Under the pieces are notes generated by a model. The model was not told the origin of the DNA and searched no databases. It saw nothing but the letters and a program-made list of their open reading frames with translations. Source: Oligoflexales bacterium (GTDB taxonomy: Bacteria; Bdellovibrionota_B; Oligoflexia; Oligoflexales; CACXFL01). From it: a stretch of 6,452 bases of DNA. The stretch lies in assembly GCA_028282865.1 (NCBI GenBank), contig JANQHA010000327.1, positions 1-6,452 of the forward strand, in the 5' to 3' direction. The translations under genes were made by a program, and so were the position numbers. Positions 1 through 6,452 of this stretch are shown one piece after another (within the stretch, counting starts at the first letter, position 1; each line of letters begins with the position of its first letter).

Positions 1-716
1 CAAAGCCATCTGAGCTGATGCAGGTATTTGTGAACCTCATTAACAATGCCATCGACGCTATTGAATCTCTGGAAGAAAAATGGATTAAAATCCAGGCCGC
101 ATCTGAGCAGGGTGAGATCAATTTACGAGTGGTCGATAGTGGTGGAGGGATCCCGGCTGAGTTTAGAGATGCAATTACTAAGCCTTACTTTACTACTAAA
201 GCCAGAGGTAAGGGAACGGGATTAGGGCTTAGCATTTGTCGCATGATTATAGAGAAACTCGGCGGCACTCTTAAAGTCGATGCGGAAAACTCTAATACAT
301 GCTTTTTAGTTAAACTACCGACGGAAGTTGGTTCGATGAAAAATGGTTTAGATAAAATAAAACAGAAGGTTTTGATAGTTGATGATGAGGCAGATTTTGT
401 TACGTTTGCATCAGAAGAACTTAAACGTTTAGACTCTGGGCTTGATATAATTCATGCATACGATGGTAATTCTGCCTTGGAAATTATTAATGATCATGAA
501 TTAGATATTGTTATCTCTGATGTTATGATGCCTGGAATGGATGGGATCGATTTATATAAGAAGGCGCAACTCTCTAAAAAAGATAAATTACCACAGTTTG
601 TCTTTATAACTGGTTACGATGAAGGTCGGATTCCTACTGAGATTAGAGGCCAGTGCAAGGGAGTACTTACTAAGCCATTTATTCCTAGTTCACTTTTAGA
701 TCTCGTCAATGATTAA
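1..716 (+). CDS. Hybrid histidine kinase, 3' end: HATPase_c plus C-terminal receiver domain (5' truncated)
   Basis: This is the C-terminal part of a sensor kinase that carries its own receiver domain. The frame is open from base 3 through the left edge, so the sensor and phosphoacceptor-histidine regions lie outside the window; the first ATG at 18 falls inside the ATPase N-box and is not a real start. Counting from that Met, the ATPase shows the N-box (NLINNAIDAI, residues 6-15), the G1 box DSGGGIP (40-46), YFTTK (57-61) and the G2 box [10 protein letters not shown] (64-73). After a short linker the receiver starts near residue 116. It has the acidic pair D122/D123, the likely phosphoacceptor D168 in SDVMMPGMDG, the switch Thr T198 and the conserved lysine in TKPF (K219). 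All key residues are present, so both domains look functional. The likely role is ATP-driven phosphorylation of a histidine upstream, then transfer to D168 or use of the receiver as a feedback module. No output domain follows. The frame ends at TAA 714-716, directly followed by in-frame TAG 717-719. The input signal cannot be inferred. Confidence 0.95.
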   Translation, partial: KPSELMQVFVNLINNAIDAIESLEEKWIKIQAASEQGEINLRVVDSGGGIPAEFRDAITKPYFTTKARGKGTGLGLSICRMIIEKLGGTLKVDAENSNTCFLVKLPTEVGSMKNGLDKIKQKVLIVDDEADFVTFASEELKRLDSGLDIIHAYDGNSALEIINDHELDIVISDVMMPGMDGIDLYKKAQLSKKDKLPQFVFITGYDEGRIPTEIRGQCKGVLTKPFIPSSLLDLVND

Positions 717-744
717 TAGCCTTTGCGACGGACTTAGTACTAAA

Positions 745-760
745 AGATTCTAATGAGTCT
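745..760. other. Small hairpin after the first gene
   Basis: AGATTC (745-750) can pair with GAGTCT (755-760) around a TAAT loop, giving a six-pair stem that includes one G-T wobble. It lies about 30 bases after the first gene's stop codon. No T-run follows, so it is not a standard intrinsic terminator. It might protect the transcript's 3' end or mean nothing. Confidence 0.2.
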
Positions 761-765
761 ACAAC

Positions 766-794
766 TTGAATAGTACATAGGTACAAAATATTAA
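766..794 (+). promoter_or_regulatory. Candidate sigma70-type promoter (weak)
   Basis: TTGAAT (766-771) and TATTAA (789-794) are separated by 17 bases. Each matches the sigma70 -35 and -10 consensus at four of six positions. Transcription from here would start near base 800 and give a leader of about 125 bases before the ATG at 926. The region is AT-rich, where such matches are easy to find by chance. Confidence 0.25.
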
Positions 795-835
795 TTTTTT
801 AACGGATTTCTTAACCATCTACACACTAACATCAA

Positions 836-863
836 TTGACAGCCATAACGGTGGTGATAAGTT
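836..863 (+). promoter_or_regulatory. Candidate promoter with a perfect TTGACA -35 box
   Basis: TTGACA (836-841) is an exact -35 consensus about 85 bases before the ATG at 926. The best partner at a workable distance is TAAGTT (858-863, 16-base spacer), which matches the -10 consensus at only three positions. If real, it would probably need an activator. The overlapping inverted repeat at 849-871 could then be a regulator site. Confidence 0.22.
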
Positions 864-871
864 CCACACCG
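849..871. other. Inverted repeat upstream of the large kinase gene
   Basis: CGGTG (849-853) and CACCG (867-871) form a five-base inverted repeat around a 13-base spacer. It overlaps the region just downstream of the TTGACA motif at 836-841, so it could be an operator or a small leader hairpin. The arms are short and the match may be chance. Confidence 0.2.
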
Positions 872-907
872 CTACCTAGCAGAAGTTTACCCTTAAGCTA
901 TACCTGC

Positions 908-912
908 AAGGA
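908..912 (+). promoter_or_regulatory. Shine-Dalgarno site for the poly-HAMP kinase
   Basis: AAGGA (908-912) is the only good Shine-Dalgarno match before the ATG at 926, but the spacer is 13 bases, longer than usual. A second, weaker match (TGGA, 914-917) sits at a more normal distance of eight bases. The other nearby ATG (913-915) opens a frame that stops after ten codons, so these signals support the start at 926. Confidence 0.5.
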
Positions 913-925
913 ATGGATCTTATTT

Positions 926-3900
926 ATGCCCTCGAGAGATATTGAAACGACGACCCTCAAAAAAAAACCTGTAGCTCCAACTACTAAAAATCCTAATAGC
1001 TATCGCACAAACGGTGCAAGTACGGGTGATGCTGCACTCGCAAACTTAAATGCTAGGCAGCTAATGAAGGCACTTAGAGCTTTCGATCAGGGTGATTTCT
1101 CGGTTACTGATACGATAAACACCCGTCAGTTGCTTAGAGCAATGCGTTCATACGAAGCAGGAAATTTCACCGCAAGACTTCCCGAAGACCAAGTCGGGAT
1201 TGCAGGAGAAATTGCAACAACCTTTAATAGAATCGTTGCTAGGCATGAAAAGATCCTTAAGGAAAAAACTAGAATCAATCGAGTTGTCGGCCGAGAGGGT
1301 AAAATCAGTCAAAGGGCGGAAGTCAGTGGTTTAGGTGGAGGCTGGGAGCAGCATTTAACCTCGTTTAACCAGATTATTGATGACTTGCTACAACCAGTTA
1401 CTGATATTTCTGAGGTTATAAATGCCATTGATAATGGCGATCTTACCCATCCGATGCCACTAGATATCGAAGGGCGGCCACTAAGAGGTGAGTATTTAAA
1501 GCTTGCTAAAACTATGAATGCGATGATCCGCCGTCTTAGGGTGTTTTCAGAAGAAGTGATTCGAGTGGCGCGTGAAGTAGGTAATGAGGGACAGTTGGGT
1601 GGTAGCGCTAAAGTTAAAGATATGTCAGGCGTTTGGAAGGAGTTAACCGATACCGTAAACACGATGGCGGATAATTTAACCATCCAAGTTAGAAGCATTG
1701 CAGAGGTGACCACTGCAGTTGCTAACGGTGATTTAACTAAAACAATCACCATTGACGCGAAAGGTGAAGTCTACGAACTCAAAAATACCATCAATACAAT
1801 GGTCGGCCAGTTATCTAATTTTTCTCGGGAAGTCTCGCGTGTTGCTAAGGAGGTGGGAACCGAAGGTGTTCTCGGTGTGCAAGCTAGGGTAGAAGGGGTC
1901 TCTGGGCAGTGGCGCGACTTAACTGACAATGTTAACACTATGGCCTCTAACCTCACCAACCAAGTGCGAGAGATAACTCGTGTTTCTACTGCAGTAGCGA
2001 AGGGTGATCTAACCGAAACCATCTCCATTGATGCTAAGGGTGAGGTGTTACAGCTGAAAAATACCATCAATACTATGGTCGATCAGCTCTCTATATTTGC
2101 GGAACAAGTAACTCGAGTTGCGAAACAGGTCGGAACTGACGGTATCTTGGGGGTTCAAGCGGAAGTCAAAGGTGTTTCTGGAACTTGGCGAGATTTAACC
2201 GAGACAGTAAACACGATGGCTTCTAACCTTACTAATCAAGTGCGAGATATTTCTCAGGTTACAACCTCTGTGGCAGATGGTGATTTGACAAAGAAAATCA
2301 CGGTTGAAGTCCGGGGCGAAGTATTAGATCTAAAAAATACCATCAATGCCATGGTGGATAGGTTGGGATCATTTGCCGGTGAGGTCACCCGGGTTGCCCA
2401 GGAAGTGGGTACCGAAGGCAAGTTAGGTGGCGTGGCAAAGGTAGAAGGTGTTACCGGAATATGGCGGAATTTAACCGAAAGCGTTAACGGTATGGCAAAT
2501 AACCTTACCGATCAGGTAAGAAATATCGCTGATGTTGCCACCTCGGTTGCGAAAGGAGACTTAACAAAAAAGATCACTGTAGAAGCACGCGGCGAGATCT
2601 TGGAGCTTAAAAATACTCTGAATACCATGGTTGATCAATTAGGTACGTTCGCTGATGAAGTGACTCGGGTAGCAACCGAAGTAGGTTCCGAAGGCGTACT
2701 CGGGGCCCAAGCTGAAGTTAGAGGGGTCACCGGAACCTGGCGCGACCTCACAGAAAGTGTAAATAAGATGGCTTCTAACCTCACCAACCAGGTTAGAAAT
2801 ATCGCTGAGGTTGCAACAGCGGTTGCTAAAGGTGACTTGTCCAAAGAGGTTACTGTAGATGCTAAAGGTGAGATTTTAGACCTAAAACAAACTGTCAATA
2901 CTATGGTTGGTCAGCTTAATTCCTTCTCAAATGAGGTTACTAGAGTTGCACAAGAAGTTGGAACTGAAGGTAAACTAGGCGGACAGGCTAATGTAGAAGA
3001 CGTCGCTGGTGTTTGGAAAGACCTAACTGAAAACGTCAACAAGATGGCCTACAACCTTACTGAGCAGGTCAGGGATATTGCCAAAGTAACCACAGCGGTT
3101 GCCGAGGGCGATTTGACTCAGAAGATTTCAGTAGATGTTAAAGGCGAGATCAATGACTTGAAAAATACCATCAATATCATGGTCGACCAACTCAATGCGT
3201 TCTCTTCAGAGGTTACTCGGGTCGCGAGAGAAGTTGGTACTGAGGGTGAACTCGGCGGTCAGGCTAAGGTGGAAGGGGTTGGTGGTGTCTGGAAAGATCT
3301 AACTGATAACGTAAATCTGATGGCGAGTAACCTGACCGATCAGGTGCGAGATATTGCCAAGGTAACCACAGCGGTTGCTCAAGGCGATCTTTCTAAATCG
3401 ATTACTGTCGACGTTAGAGGTGAGATCAACGATCTCAAAAACACTATTAACAATATGGTGAGTCAATTGAACTCATTTTCTGGTGAGGTTACTCGCGTTG
3501 CACGTGAGGTAGGTACCGAAGGTGTCCTAGGTGGAACCGCTCAAGTAGAGGGGGTTGGTGGTGTCTGGAAAGATCTAACCAACAACGTAAACCAAATGGC
3601 AACCAACCTGACCGATCAGGTACGCGATATTGCTAGAGTCACTAATGCTGTGGCTCAGGGAGATTTAAACCAGCAAATACAAGTAGAAGTTAAAGGTGAA
3701 ATCAATGATTTGAAGACCACCATCAACACCATGGTTGAGCAGCTATCTACCTTTGCCGAGGAGGTGACCAGAGTAGCCAGGTTGGTAGGAACCGAAGGTG
3801 AACTAGGCGGACAAGCTCAAGTTGAAGGTGTCGCCGGTATATGGAAGGATCTCACTGAGAATGTAAACCAAATGGCAACCAACCTGACCGATCAGGTACG

Positions 3901-6452
3901 CGATATTGCTAGAGTCACGACTTCGGTTGCTCAAGGAGATTTGACAAAAAAAATTACCGTCGAAGTCAAAGGTGAGGTCAACGAGCTGAAGAACACAATT
4001 AATACTATGGTTGACCAACTGTCTATCTTTGCAGATCAGGTGACTAGGGTAGCGAAAGAGGTTGGTACCGAGGGTAAACTTGGCGGTCAAGCTGTGGTAG
4101 AGGGTGTTGCTGGAACCTGGAAGGACCTCACCGACAATGTAAATTTGATGGCGTCAAACCTGACTAATCAAGTGCGCGATATCGCCAAGGTTACGACTGC
4201 TGTTGCTGCTGGTGATCTTTCTAAAACTGTTAATGTTGAGGTCAAAGGTGAGATTGATGACCTTAAAAATACTATCAACCGTATGGTTGAGCAACTCAAC
4301 TCATTCTCTGGCGAGGTGACCAGAGTAGCGAAGGAGGTCGGTACCGAAGGAAAACTTGGTGGTCAAGCGACTGTAGAGGGAGCCTCCGGAATCTGGCGAG
4401 ACTTAACCGATAATGTCAATAGCATGGCAGATAACTTGACCAACCAGGTAAGAAATATTGCTGATGTTGCAAATGCCATTGCTACAGGTGATTTATCCCG
4501 GGCGATTACCGTCGAAGTCAAAGGAGAGATGGCAGATCTTAAAAATACGATCAACTCGATGGTTAAAACCCTGTCTATATTTGCTGAGCAGGTGACCGGT
4601 GTGGCACGTGAAGTAGGGGTGGAGGGTAAATTAGGTGGAAGAGCTGATGTTCCTGGTGCCGAGGGAACTTGGCGAGACCTCACAGATAATGTTAACGAAC
4701 TCGCAGGTAATCTCACCCGTCAAGTTCGTTCAATTGGCGAAGTAGTTAACTCAGTAACCAAAGGAGACCTCTCAGGTGCTATTGAAGTCGAGGCTAAAGG
4801 AGAGGTTGAAGTACTAAAAAATAATATCAACACTATGATTAGAAGTCTTGCCGATACTACCGATGTCACTAGACAACAAGACTGGTTAAAATCAAACTTA
4901 ACCGACTTTTCAAATTTGATGCAGGGTAAGCGCTCGTTAGATCTGTTGGCTCAAACCTTGATGTCCAAGCTCTGTGCTTTGCTGGATGCACAACATGGGG
5001 CGTTTTATATTATGGATAAAAGTCGAGATCCCGCCGCACTTAAACTGCTCTCGGGGTATGCGTTTAATGAAAGGAAACATCTTTCAGATGAGTTCTCAAT
5101 TGGTGAAGGGCTTGTTGGACAATGTGCTCTAGAAAAAGAACGGATAGTTATTTCGGAAGTTCCTGAAGACTACATTAAAATTGGCTCTGGATTGGGCGAA
5201 GGTAGGCCTAAGATGGTAGCTGTCCTGCCCGTTTTGTTCGAATCGGAAGTTCTAGCAATCATTGAAATTGCATATTTCCAGCAGTTTGAAGAAATTCAGC
5301 TCAGTTTCCTCGATCAGGTCACTGCAAGCATAGGGGTGATTATAAGCTCTGTTACCGCAAATCAAAGAACTGAGGAACTGTTAAAAGAGTCGCAATCTCT
5401 CACTAAGGAGCTTCAAAGTCAGCAGGAAGAGCTTAGGTCTTCCAATAAAAAACTTGAGGAACAGGCAGATTCACTCAAAAAATCTGAACAAAAACTTCAG
5501 GCTCAACAAGAGGAGCTTCAGCAATCGAACGAAGAACTTGAAGAAAAAGCCAAGGCACTCGCCGAGCAAAAAGCTGAAATTGAGATTAAAAATAGAGAAG
5601 TTGAACAAACCAAAAGAGAGATAGAAGAAAAAGCCGATCAGTTGACTCTGACATCGAAATATAAATCGCAGTTTTTGGCAAATATGTCACATGAACTCCG
5701 AACTCCACTCAATAGTCTACTAATTCTCTCTAAAATCTTGACCGAAAATAAGGAGGGTAACCTCGAAGACAAGCAAATAGAGTCGGTACGAGCGATTCAT
5801 TCATCTGGCGAAGAGCTGTTGGCATTAATTAACGAGGTCTTAGATCTATCAAAAGTTGAAGCTGGCATGATGAATATTGAAGCCTCGGATATCAAAGTTA
5901 AGGAAATTAAAAATTGGTTTCAGCAATCTTTCTCTCAACTGGCAAAGAAAAAAAACATAGACCTTAAAGTAGAGACTTCTCTGGATGGTAACGAACACTT
6001 TCAAACAGACTTTATGCGTTTGCAGCAAATTATCAAAAACTTGGCCTCCAATGCGATAAAATTTACCGAAAAAGGTTCGGTCAAACTAGTCATTGAGAGG
6101 GCTACTAAAGGTTGGAGTAGGTCTCATCATGTTCTAAGCACGGCGTCTGATGTGATCGCATTCAAAGTGACCGACACAGGTATAGGCATTCCCAGCAGTA
6201 AGTTCGATCTTATATTCGAAGCGTTTCAGCAGGCTGATGGTACCACTAGCCGGAAATTCGGCGGTACTGGACTCGGTCTTTCTATTAGCCGGGAGATTTC
6301 TCATTTACTAGGCGGCGAGATTACCCTAGTCAGCGAAGTGGGTAAAGGGTCAGATTTTACTCTGTATCTTCCTTTACGCTACATCCCGCCCAAAAAATCT
6401 AAGGAATATCGGCAAGGTAACGATCTAAAATATCAAACCGATCTGCAGGAAT
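926..6452 (+). CDS. Poly-HAMP hybrid histidine kinase, Nik1/group III-like (3' truncated)
   Basis: A very large cytoplasmic sensor kinase: 1842 codons without a stop, running off the right edge. Residues 1-43 are polar with no signal peptide, and no membrane segment is visible anywhere. Domains in order: first HAMP (about 67-109); divergent double-HAMP unit (110-206); twelve 92-residue double-HAMP units (207-1310); linker helix with the QDWLKSNL motif (1318-1325); GAF domain (about 1337-1478); coiled coil (about 1480-1575); HisKA with H1589 in SHELRTPLN; HATPase_c with N-box N1705/N1709, G1 DTGIGIP (1750-1756), F-box FEAFQQADG (1764-1772) and G2 GGTGLGL (1779-1785). All catalytic motifs are intact. 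The predicted role is ATP-dependent autophosphorylation at H1589 controlled through the HAMP/GAF stack. Relatives normally end in receiver domains, so these are expected next. Fungal members (Nik1/Os-1) sense osmotic stress and are fludioxonil targets; that function should not be assumed here. ATG 926 is chosen from the AAGGA site. The frame is open upstream to a stop at 827-829, but the only other starts there (TTG 836, GTG 851, GTG 854) lack ribosome sites and coding character. Confidence 0.97.
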   Translation, partial: MPSRDIETTTLKKKPVAPTTKNPNSYRTNGASTGDAALANLNARQLMKALRAFDQGDFSVTDTINTRQLLRAMRSYEAGNFTARLPEDQVGIAGEIATTFNRIVARHEKILKEKTRINRVVGREGKISQRAEVSGLGGGWEQHLTSFNQIIDDLLQPVTDISEVINAIDNGDLTHPMPLDIEGRPLRGEYLKLAKTMNAMIRRLRVFSEEVIRVAREVGNEGQLGGSAKVKDMSGVWKELTDTVNTMADNLTIQVRSIAEVTTAVANGDLTKTITIDAKGEVYELKNTINTMVGQLSNFSREVSRVAKEVGTEGVLGVQARVEGVSGQWRDLTDNVNTMASNLTNQVREITRVSTAVAKGDLTETISIDAKGEVLQLKNTINTMVDQLSIFAEQVTRVAKQVGTDGILGVQAEVKGVSGTWRDLTETVNTMASNLTNQVRDISQVTTSVADGDLTKKITVEVRGEVLDLKNTINAMVDRLGSFAGEVTRVAQEVGTEGKLGGVAKVEGVTGIWRNLTESVNGMANNLTDQVRNIADVATSVAKGDLTKKITVEARGEILELKNTLNTMVDQLGTFADEVTRVATEVGSEGVLGAQAEVRGVTGTWRDLTESVNKMASNLTNQVRNIAEVATAVAKGDLSKEVTVDAKGEILDLKQTVNTMVGQLNSFSNEVTRVAQEVGTEGKLGGQANVEDVAGVWKDLTENVNKMAYNLTEQVRDIAKVTTAVAEGDLTQKISVDVKGEINDLKNTINIMVDQLNAFSSEVTRVAREVGTEGELGGQAKVEGVGGVWKDLTDNVNLMASNLTDQVRDIAKVTTAVAQGDLSKSITVDVRGEINDLKNTINNMVSQLNSFSGEVTRVAREVGTEGVLGGTAQVEGVGGVWKDLTNNVNQMATNLTDQVRDIARVTNAVAQGDLNQQIQVEVKGEINDLKTTINTMVEQLSTFAEEVTRVARLVGTEGELGGQAQVEGVAGIWKDLTENVNQMATNLTDQVRDIARVTTSVAQGDLTKKITVEVKGEVNELKNTINTMVDQLSIFADQVTRVAKEVGTEGKLGGQAVVEGVAGTWKDLTDNVNLMASNLTNQVRDIAKVTTAVAAGDLSKTVNVEVKGEIDDLKNTINRMVEQLNSFSGEVTRVAKEVGTEGKLGGQATVEGASGIWRDLTDNVNSMADNLTNQVRNIADVANAIATGDLSRAITVEVKGEMADLKNTINSMVKTLSIFAEQVTGVAREVGVEGKLGGRADVPGAEGTWRDLTDNVNELAGNLTRQVRSIGEVVNSVTKGDLSGAIEVEAKGEVEVLKNNINTMIRSLADTTDVTRQQDWLKSNLTDFSNLMQGKRSLDLLAQTLMSKLCALLDAQHGAFYIMDKSRDPAALKLLSGYAFNERKHLSDEFSIGEGLVGQCALEKERIVISEVPEDYIKIGSGLGEGRPKMVAVLPVLFESEVLAIIEIAYFQQFEEIQLSFLDQVTASIGVIISSVTANQRTEELLKESQSLTKELQSQQEELRSSNKKLEEQADSLKKSEQKLQAQQEELQQSNEELEEKAKALAEQKAEIEIKNREVEQTKREIEEKADQLTLTSKYKSQFLANMSHELRTPLNSLLILSKILTENKEGNLEDKQIESVRAIHSSGEELLALINEVLDLSKVEAGMMNIEASDIKVKEIKNWFQQSFSQLAKKKNIDLKVETSLDGNEHFQTDFMRLQQIIKNLASNAIKFTEKGSVKLVIERATKGWSRSHHVLSTASDVIAFKVTDTGIGIPSSKFDLIFEAFQQADGTTSRKFGGTGLGLSISREISHLLGGEITLVSEVGKGSDFTLYLPLRYIPPKKSKEYRQGNDLKYQTDLQE
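1055..1174 (+). repeat. N-terminal 23-residue-offset duplication (residues 44-60 and 67-83)
   Basis: Two similar helical segments follow each other: [17 protein letters not shown] (44-60, bases 1055-1105) and [17 protein letters not shown] (67-83, bases 1124-1174). They share the pattern RQLxxAxRxxxxGxF and are offset by 23 residues. The second copy is the first helix of the N-terminal HAMP. The first may be a vestigial HAMP helix or the start of an incomplete repeat. Confidence 0.6.
1124..1252 (+). other. N-terminal HAMP domain (residues about 67-109)
   Basis: The first HAMP-like module of the large kinase. A first amphipathic helix ([13 protein letters not shown]) leads through NFTARLPED to a glycine-acidic turn (GIAGEIA) and a second helix with [11 protein letters not shown]. 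It lacks the wording of the later repeats and seems to cap the array. No transmembrane helix precedes it, unlike HAMPs in membrane receptors, so it must receive its signal from a soluble partner or from the array itself. Confidence 0.6.
1253..1543 (+). repeat. Divergent double-HAMP unit 0 (97 residues, 110-206)
   Basis: This unit aligns with the regular 92-residue repeats: [14 protein letters not shown] corresponds to [14 protein letters not shown], the conserved Trp is W140, and NGDLT is kept. It is 97 residues long because of about five extra residues (GRPLR, near 183-187, bases 1472-1486) just before the GE that starts the second helix of its canonical HAMP. It also carries LQPVTDI, which restores the proline typical of HAMP first helices and absent from the later units. 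As I recall the family, a similar insertion occurs at this place in other bacterial members. Confidence 0.75.
3275..3579 (+). repeat. 29-bp perfect repeat between units 7 and 8
   Basis: Bases 3275-3303 and 3551-3579 are identical over 29 positions, exactly one 276-base period apart. They encode [10 protein letters not shown] and flanking bases. The match ends at mismatches on both sides (3274/3550 and 3304/3580). The protein motif alone would not require identical codons, which suggests recent sequence exchange. Confidence 0.85.
3587..3918 (+). repeat. 56-bp perfect repeat between units 8 and 9
   Basis: Bases 3587-3642 and 3863-3918 are identical over 56 positions, one 276-base period apart. 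They encode [18 protein letters not shown] and part of the next codon. Differences flank both sides (c3586/t3862 and t3643/g3919). It is the longest perfect match I noticed in an array where neighbouring units usually differ at many synonymous positions. Confidence 0.9.
4934..5359 (+). other. GAF domain of the large kinase (residues about 1337-1478)
   Basis: The segment begins with a helix ([19 protein letters not shown]), then strands such as GAFYIMD and LKLLSGYAF. The [21 protein letters not shown] stretch (split here as GEGLVGQ at 1393-1399, then ERIVISEVP) is the GAF signature. MVAVLPVLF and VLAIIEIAY provide the core strands, and a final helix runs to SVTANQR. GAF domains bind small ligands or mediate protein contacts. 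No chromophore or haem ligand residue can be picked out with confidence, so the ligand is unknown. It sits directly between the HAMP array and the coiled coil and may be a second input point. Confidence 0.8.
5363..5650 (+). other. Signalling coiled coil (residues about 1480-1575) with a 28-residue internal repeat
   Basis: A highly charged Glu/Lys/Gln-rich helix links the GAF domain to HisKA. Leucines and alanines recur in heptad spacing. Residues 1496-1523 and 1524-1551 are tandem copies, each opening LQxQQEEL and continuing SNxxLEE. The 28-residue offset equals four heptads, so the duplication keeps the coiled-coil register. The helix should form a parallel dimer and carry rotation or register shifts from the sensor part into the HisKA helices. 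Confidence 0.85.
5657..6385 (+). other. HisKA and HATPase_c catalytic core (residues about 1578-1820)
   Basis: HisKA spans about 1578-1649, with the phosphoacceptor H1589 (codon 5690-5692) in the H-box [14 protein letters not shown], and its second helix ends in LDLSKVEAG. The ATPase spans about 1690-1820 with N-box residues N1705 and N1709, G1 DTGIGIP, F-box, and G2 GGTGLGLSI. Between the N-box and G1 there is a longer segment ([19 protein letters not shown]) that, from my recollection of the family, is typical of poly-HAMP kinases. The domain closes with FTLYLPL, followed by the start of a polar linker that should lead to receiver domains. Confidence 0.95.

Larger units (their letters stand above)
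717..925. other. Intergenic region between the two kinase genes
   Basis: About 200 bases with no gene I can support. It begins with a second in-frame stop (TAG 717-719) and is AT-rich in its first half, including a run of six T at 795-800. It holds a perfect 10-base palindrome TTAGTACTAA (734-743), two weak promoter-like pairs, two small hairpins and the ribosome binding site of the next gene, listed separately where useful. No GC-rich hairpin followed by a T-tract is present. Read-through from the first gene is therefore possible, but a gap of this size also allows separate transcription of the large kinase gene. Confidence 0.7.
1544..4855 (+). repeat. Twelve in-register 276-bp repeats encoding 92-residue double-HAMP units
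   Basis: Residues 207-1310 form twelve consecutive units of exactly 92 residues (12 x 276 = 3312 bases). The marker Trp of the W(R/K)DLT motif falls at residues 237, 329, 421, 513, 605, 697, 789, 881, 973, 1065, 1157 and 1249. Each unit holds a divergent HAMP (FxxEVTRVAxEVGTEGxLGG through the VNxMA helix) followed by a more canonical HAMP (NLTxQVRDIAxVTTAV, GDLT, then [14 protein letters not shown]). Unit starts are at bases 1544, 1820, 2096, 2372, 2648, 2924, 3200, 3476, 3752, 4028, 4304 and 4580. There is no insertion or deletion anywhere. Chained HAMPs are thought to relay conformational change along a parallel four-helix rod. The middle units are most alike, while the first and last are more divergent. 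Confidence 0.95.

Noticed and set aside
336..716. Separate single-domain response regulator starting at the internal ATG 336
   Set aside because: The frame runs unbroken from the ATPase domain into the receiver, with no stop between them and only a poor ribosome site before 336, so a fused protein is simpler. An extra internal start cannot be excluded.
785..800. Intrinsic terminator at the AT-rich stretch ending in six T
   Set aside because: The only stem there is a five-pair all A/T hairpin (AAAAT/ATTTT), too weak and partly made of the T-run itself.
913..945. Alternative start ATG at 913 for the large gene
   Set aside because: That frame meets a TGA after ten codons and is out of frame with the kinase.
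1309..1752. Minus-strand open frame of 147 codons opposite the HAMP array
   Set aside because: Its translation repeats with the same 92-residue period as the sense protein (SPLATAVxTSA, LTWxVxL) and is a Ser/Thr/Leu/Val-rich mirror of conserved HAMP codons. It has no independent gene signals.
1771..2070. Minus-strand open frame of 99 codons
   Set aside because: Same antisense shadow of a repeat unit; its sequence follows from the sense codons.
2635..2898. Minus-strand open frame of 87 codons
   Set aside because: Antisense shadow with the same [11 protein letters not shown] pattern as the other repeat-unit mirrors.
3803..4090. Minus-strand open frame of 95 codons in another frame
   Set aside because: Lies wholly within the well-supported HAMP units 9 and 10; it has no recognisable domain.
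4363..4716. Minus-strand open frame of 117 codons
   Set aside because: Again mirrors the repeat units, with internal 92-residue periodicity inherited from the sense strand.
1544..4855. CRISPR array or non-coding tandem satellite
   Set aside because: The 276-base period is an exact multiple of three, units vary mainly at synonymous positions, and the frame stays open throughout, so it is a protein repeat.
926..4860. Methyl-accepting chemotaxis receptor, suggested by the many HAMP domains
   Set aside because: No chemoreceptor signalling hairpin is present; the chain leads to GAF, HisKA and HATPase_c.

Overview
The window carries the ends of two adjacent same-strand genes for two-component signalling proteins, and nothing else that I can support as a gene. 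Base composition is moderate (mid-40s percent GC by eye; the receiver part of gene 1 and the C-terminal half of gene 2 look more AT-rich than the repeat array). The content suggests a Gram-negative bacterium rich in hybrid histidine kinases, of the deltaproteobacterial or Bdellovibrionota kind. That placement is only an impression from domain style; no sequence here fixes the taxon.

Layout. (1) Bases 1-716: the 3' end of a histidine kinase gene, with an ATPase domain followed by a C-terminal receiver domain. It ends with two stop codons in a row (TAA TAG). (2) Bases 717-925: an intergenic gap of about 200 bases with weak promoter-like and hairpin elements and no convincing terminator. (3) Bases 926-6452: a very large open frame (1842 codons, no stop before the window ends) for a soluble poly-HAMP hybrid histidine kinase. 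It resembles the family that includes the fungal group III (Nik1/Os-1) osmosensing kinases and many bacterial homologues. Its order is: polar N-terminus, a first HAMP, a divergent double-HAMP unit with a five-residue insertion, twelve further double-HAMP units of exactly 92 residues (276 bases) each, a linker helix, a GAF domain, a long coiled coil, HisKA (His1589) and HATPase_c. Receiver domains are expected just beyond the right edge.

How it may work. The poly-HAMP rod and GAF domain would pass a cytoplasmic signal through the coiled coil to the HisKA dimer, which autophosphorylates on His1589; the phosphate would then go to receiver domains encoded beyond the window. The neighbouring HATPase-receiver protein could belong to the same circuit, but proximity is the only evidence.

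The protein family is known, so this is not a new class of system. The striking part is the repeat array: twelve units in perfect 92-residue register with no insertion or deletion. The protein is much more conserved between units than the DNA, except for local patches of identity (56 bp between units 8 and 9, 29 bp between units 7 and 8) that point to recent gene conversion or unequal exchange. The five antisense open frames over this gene are rejected as shadows.
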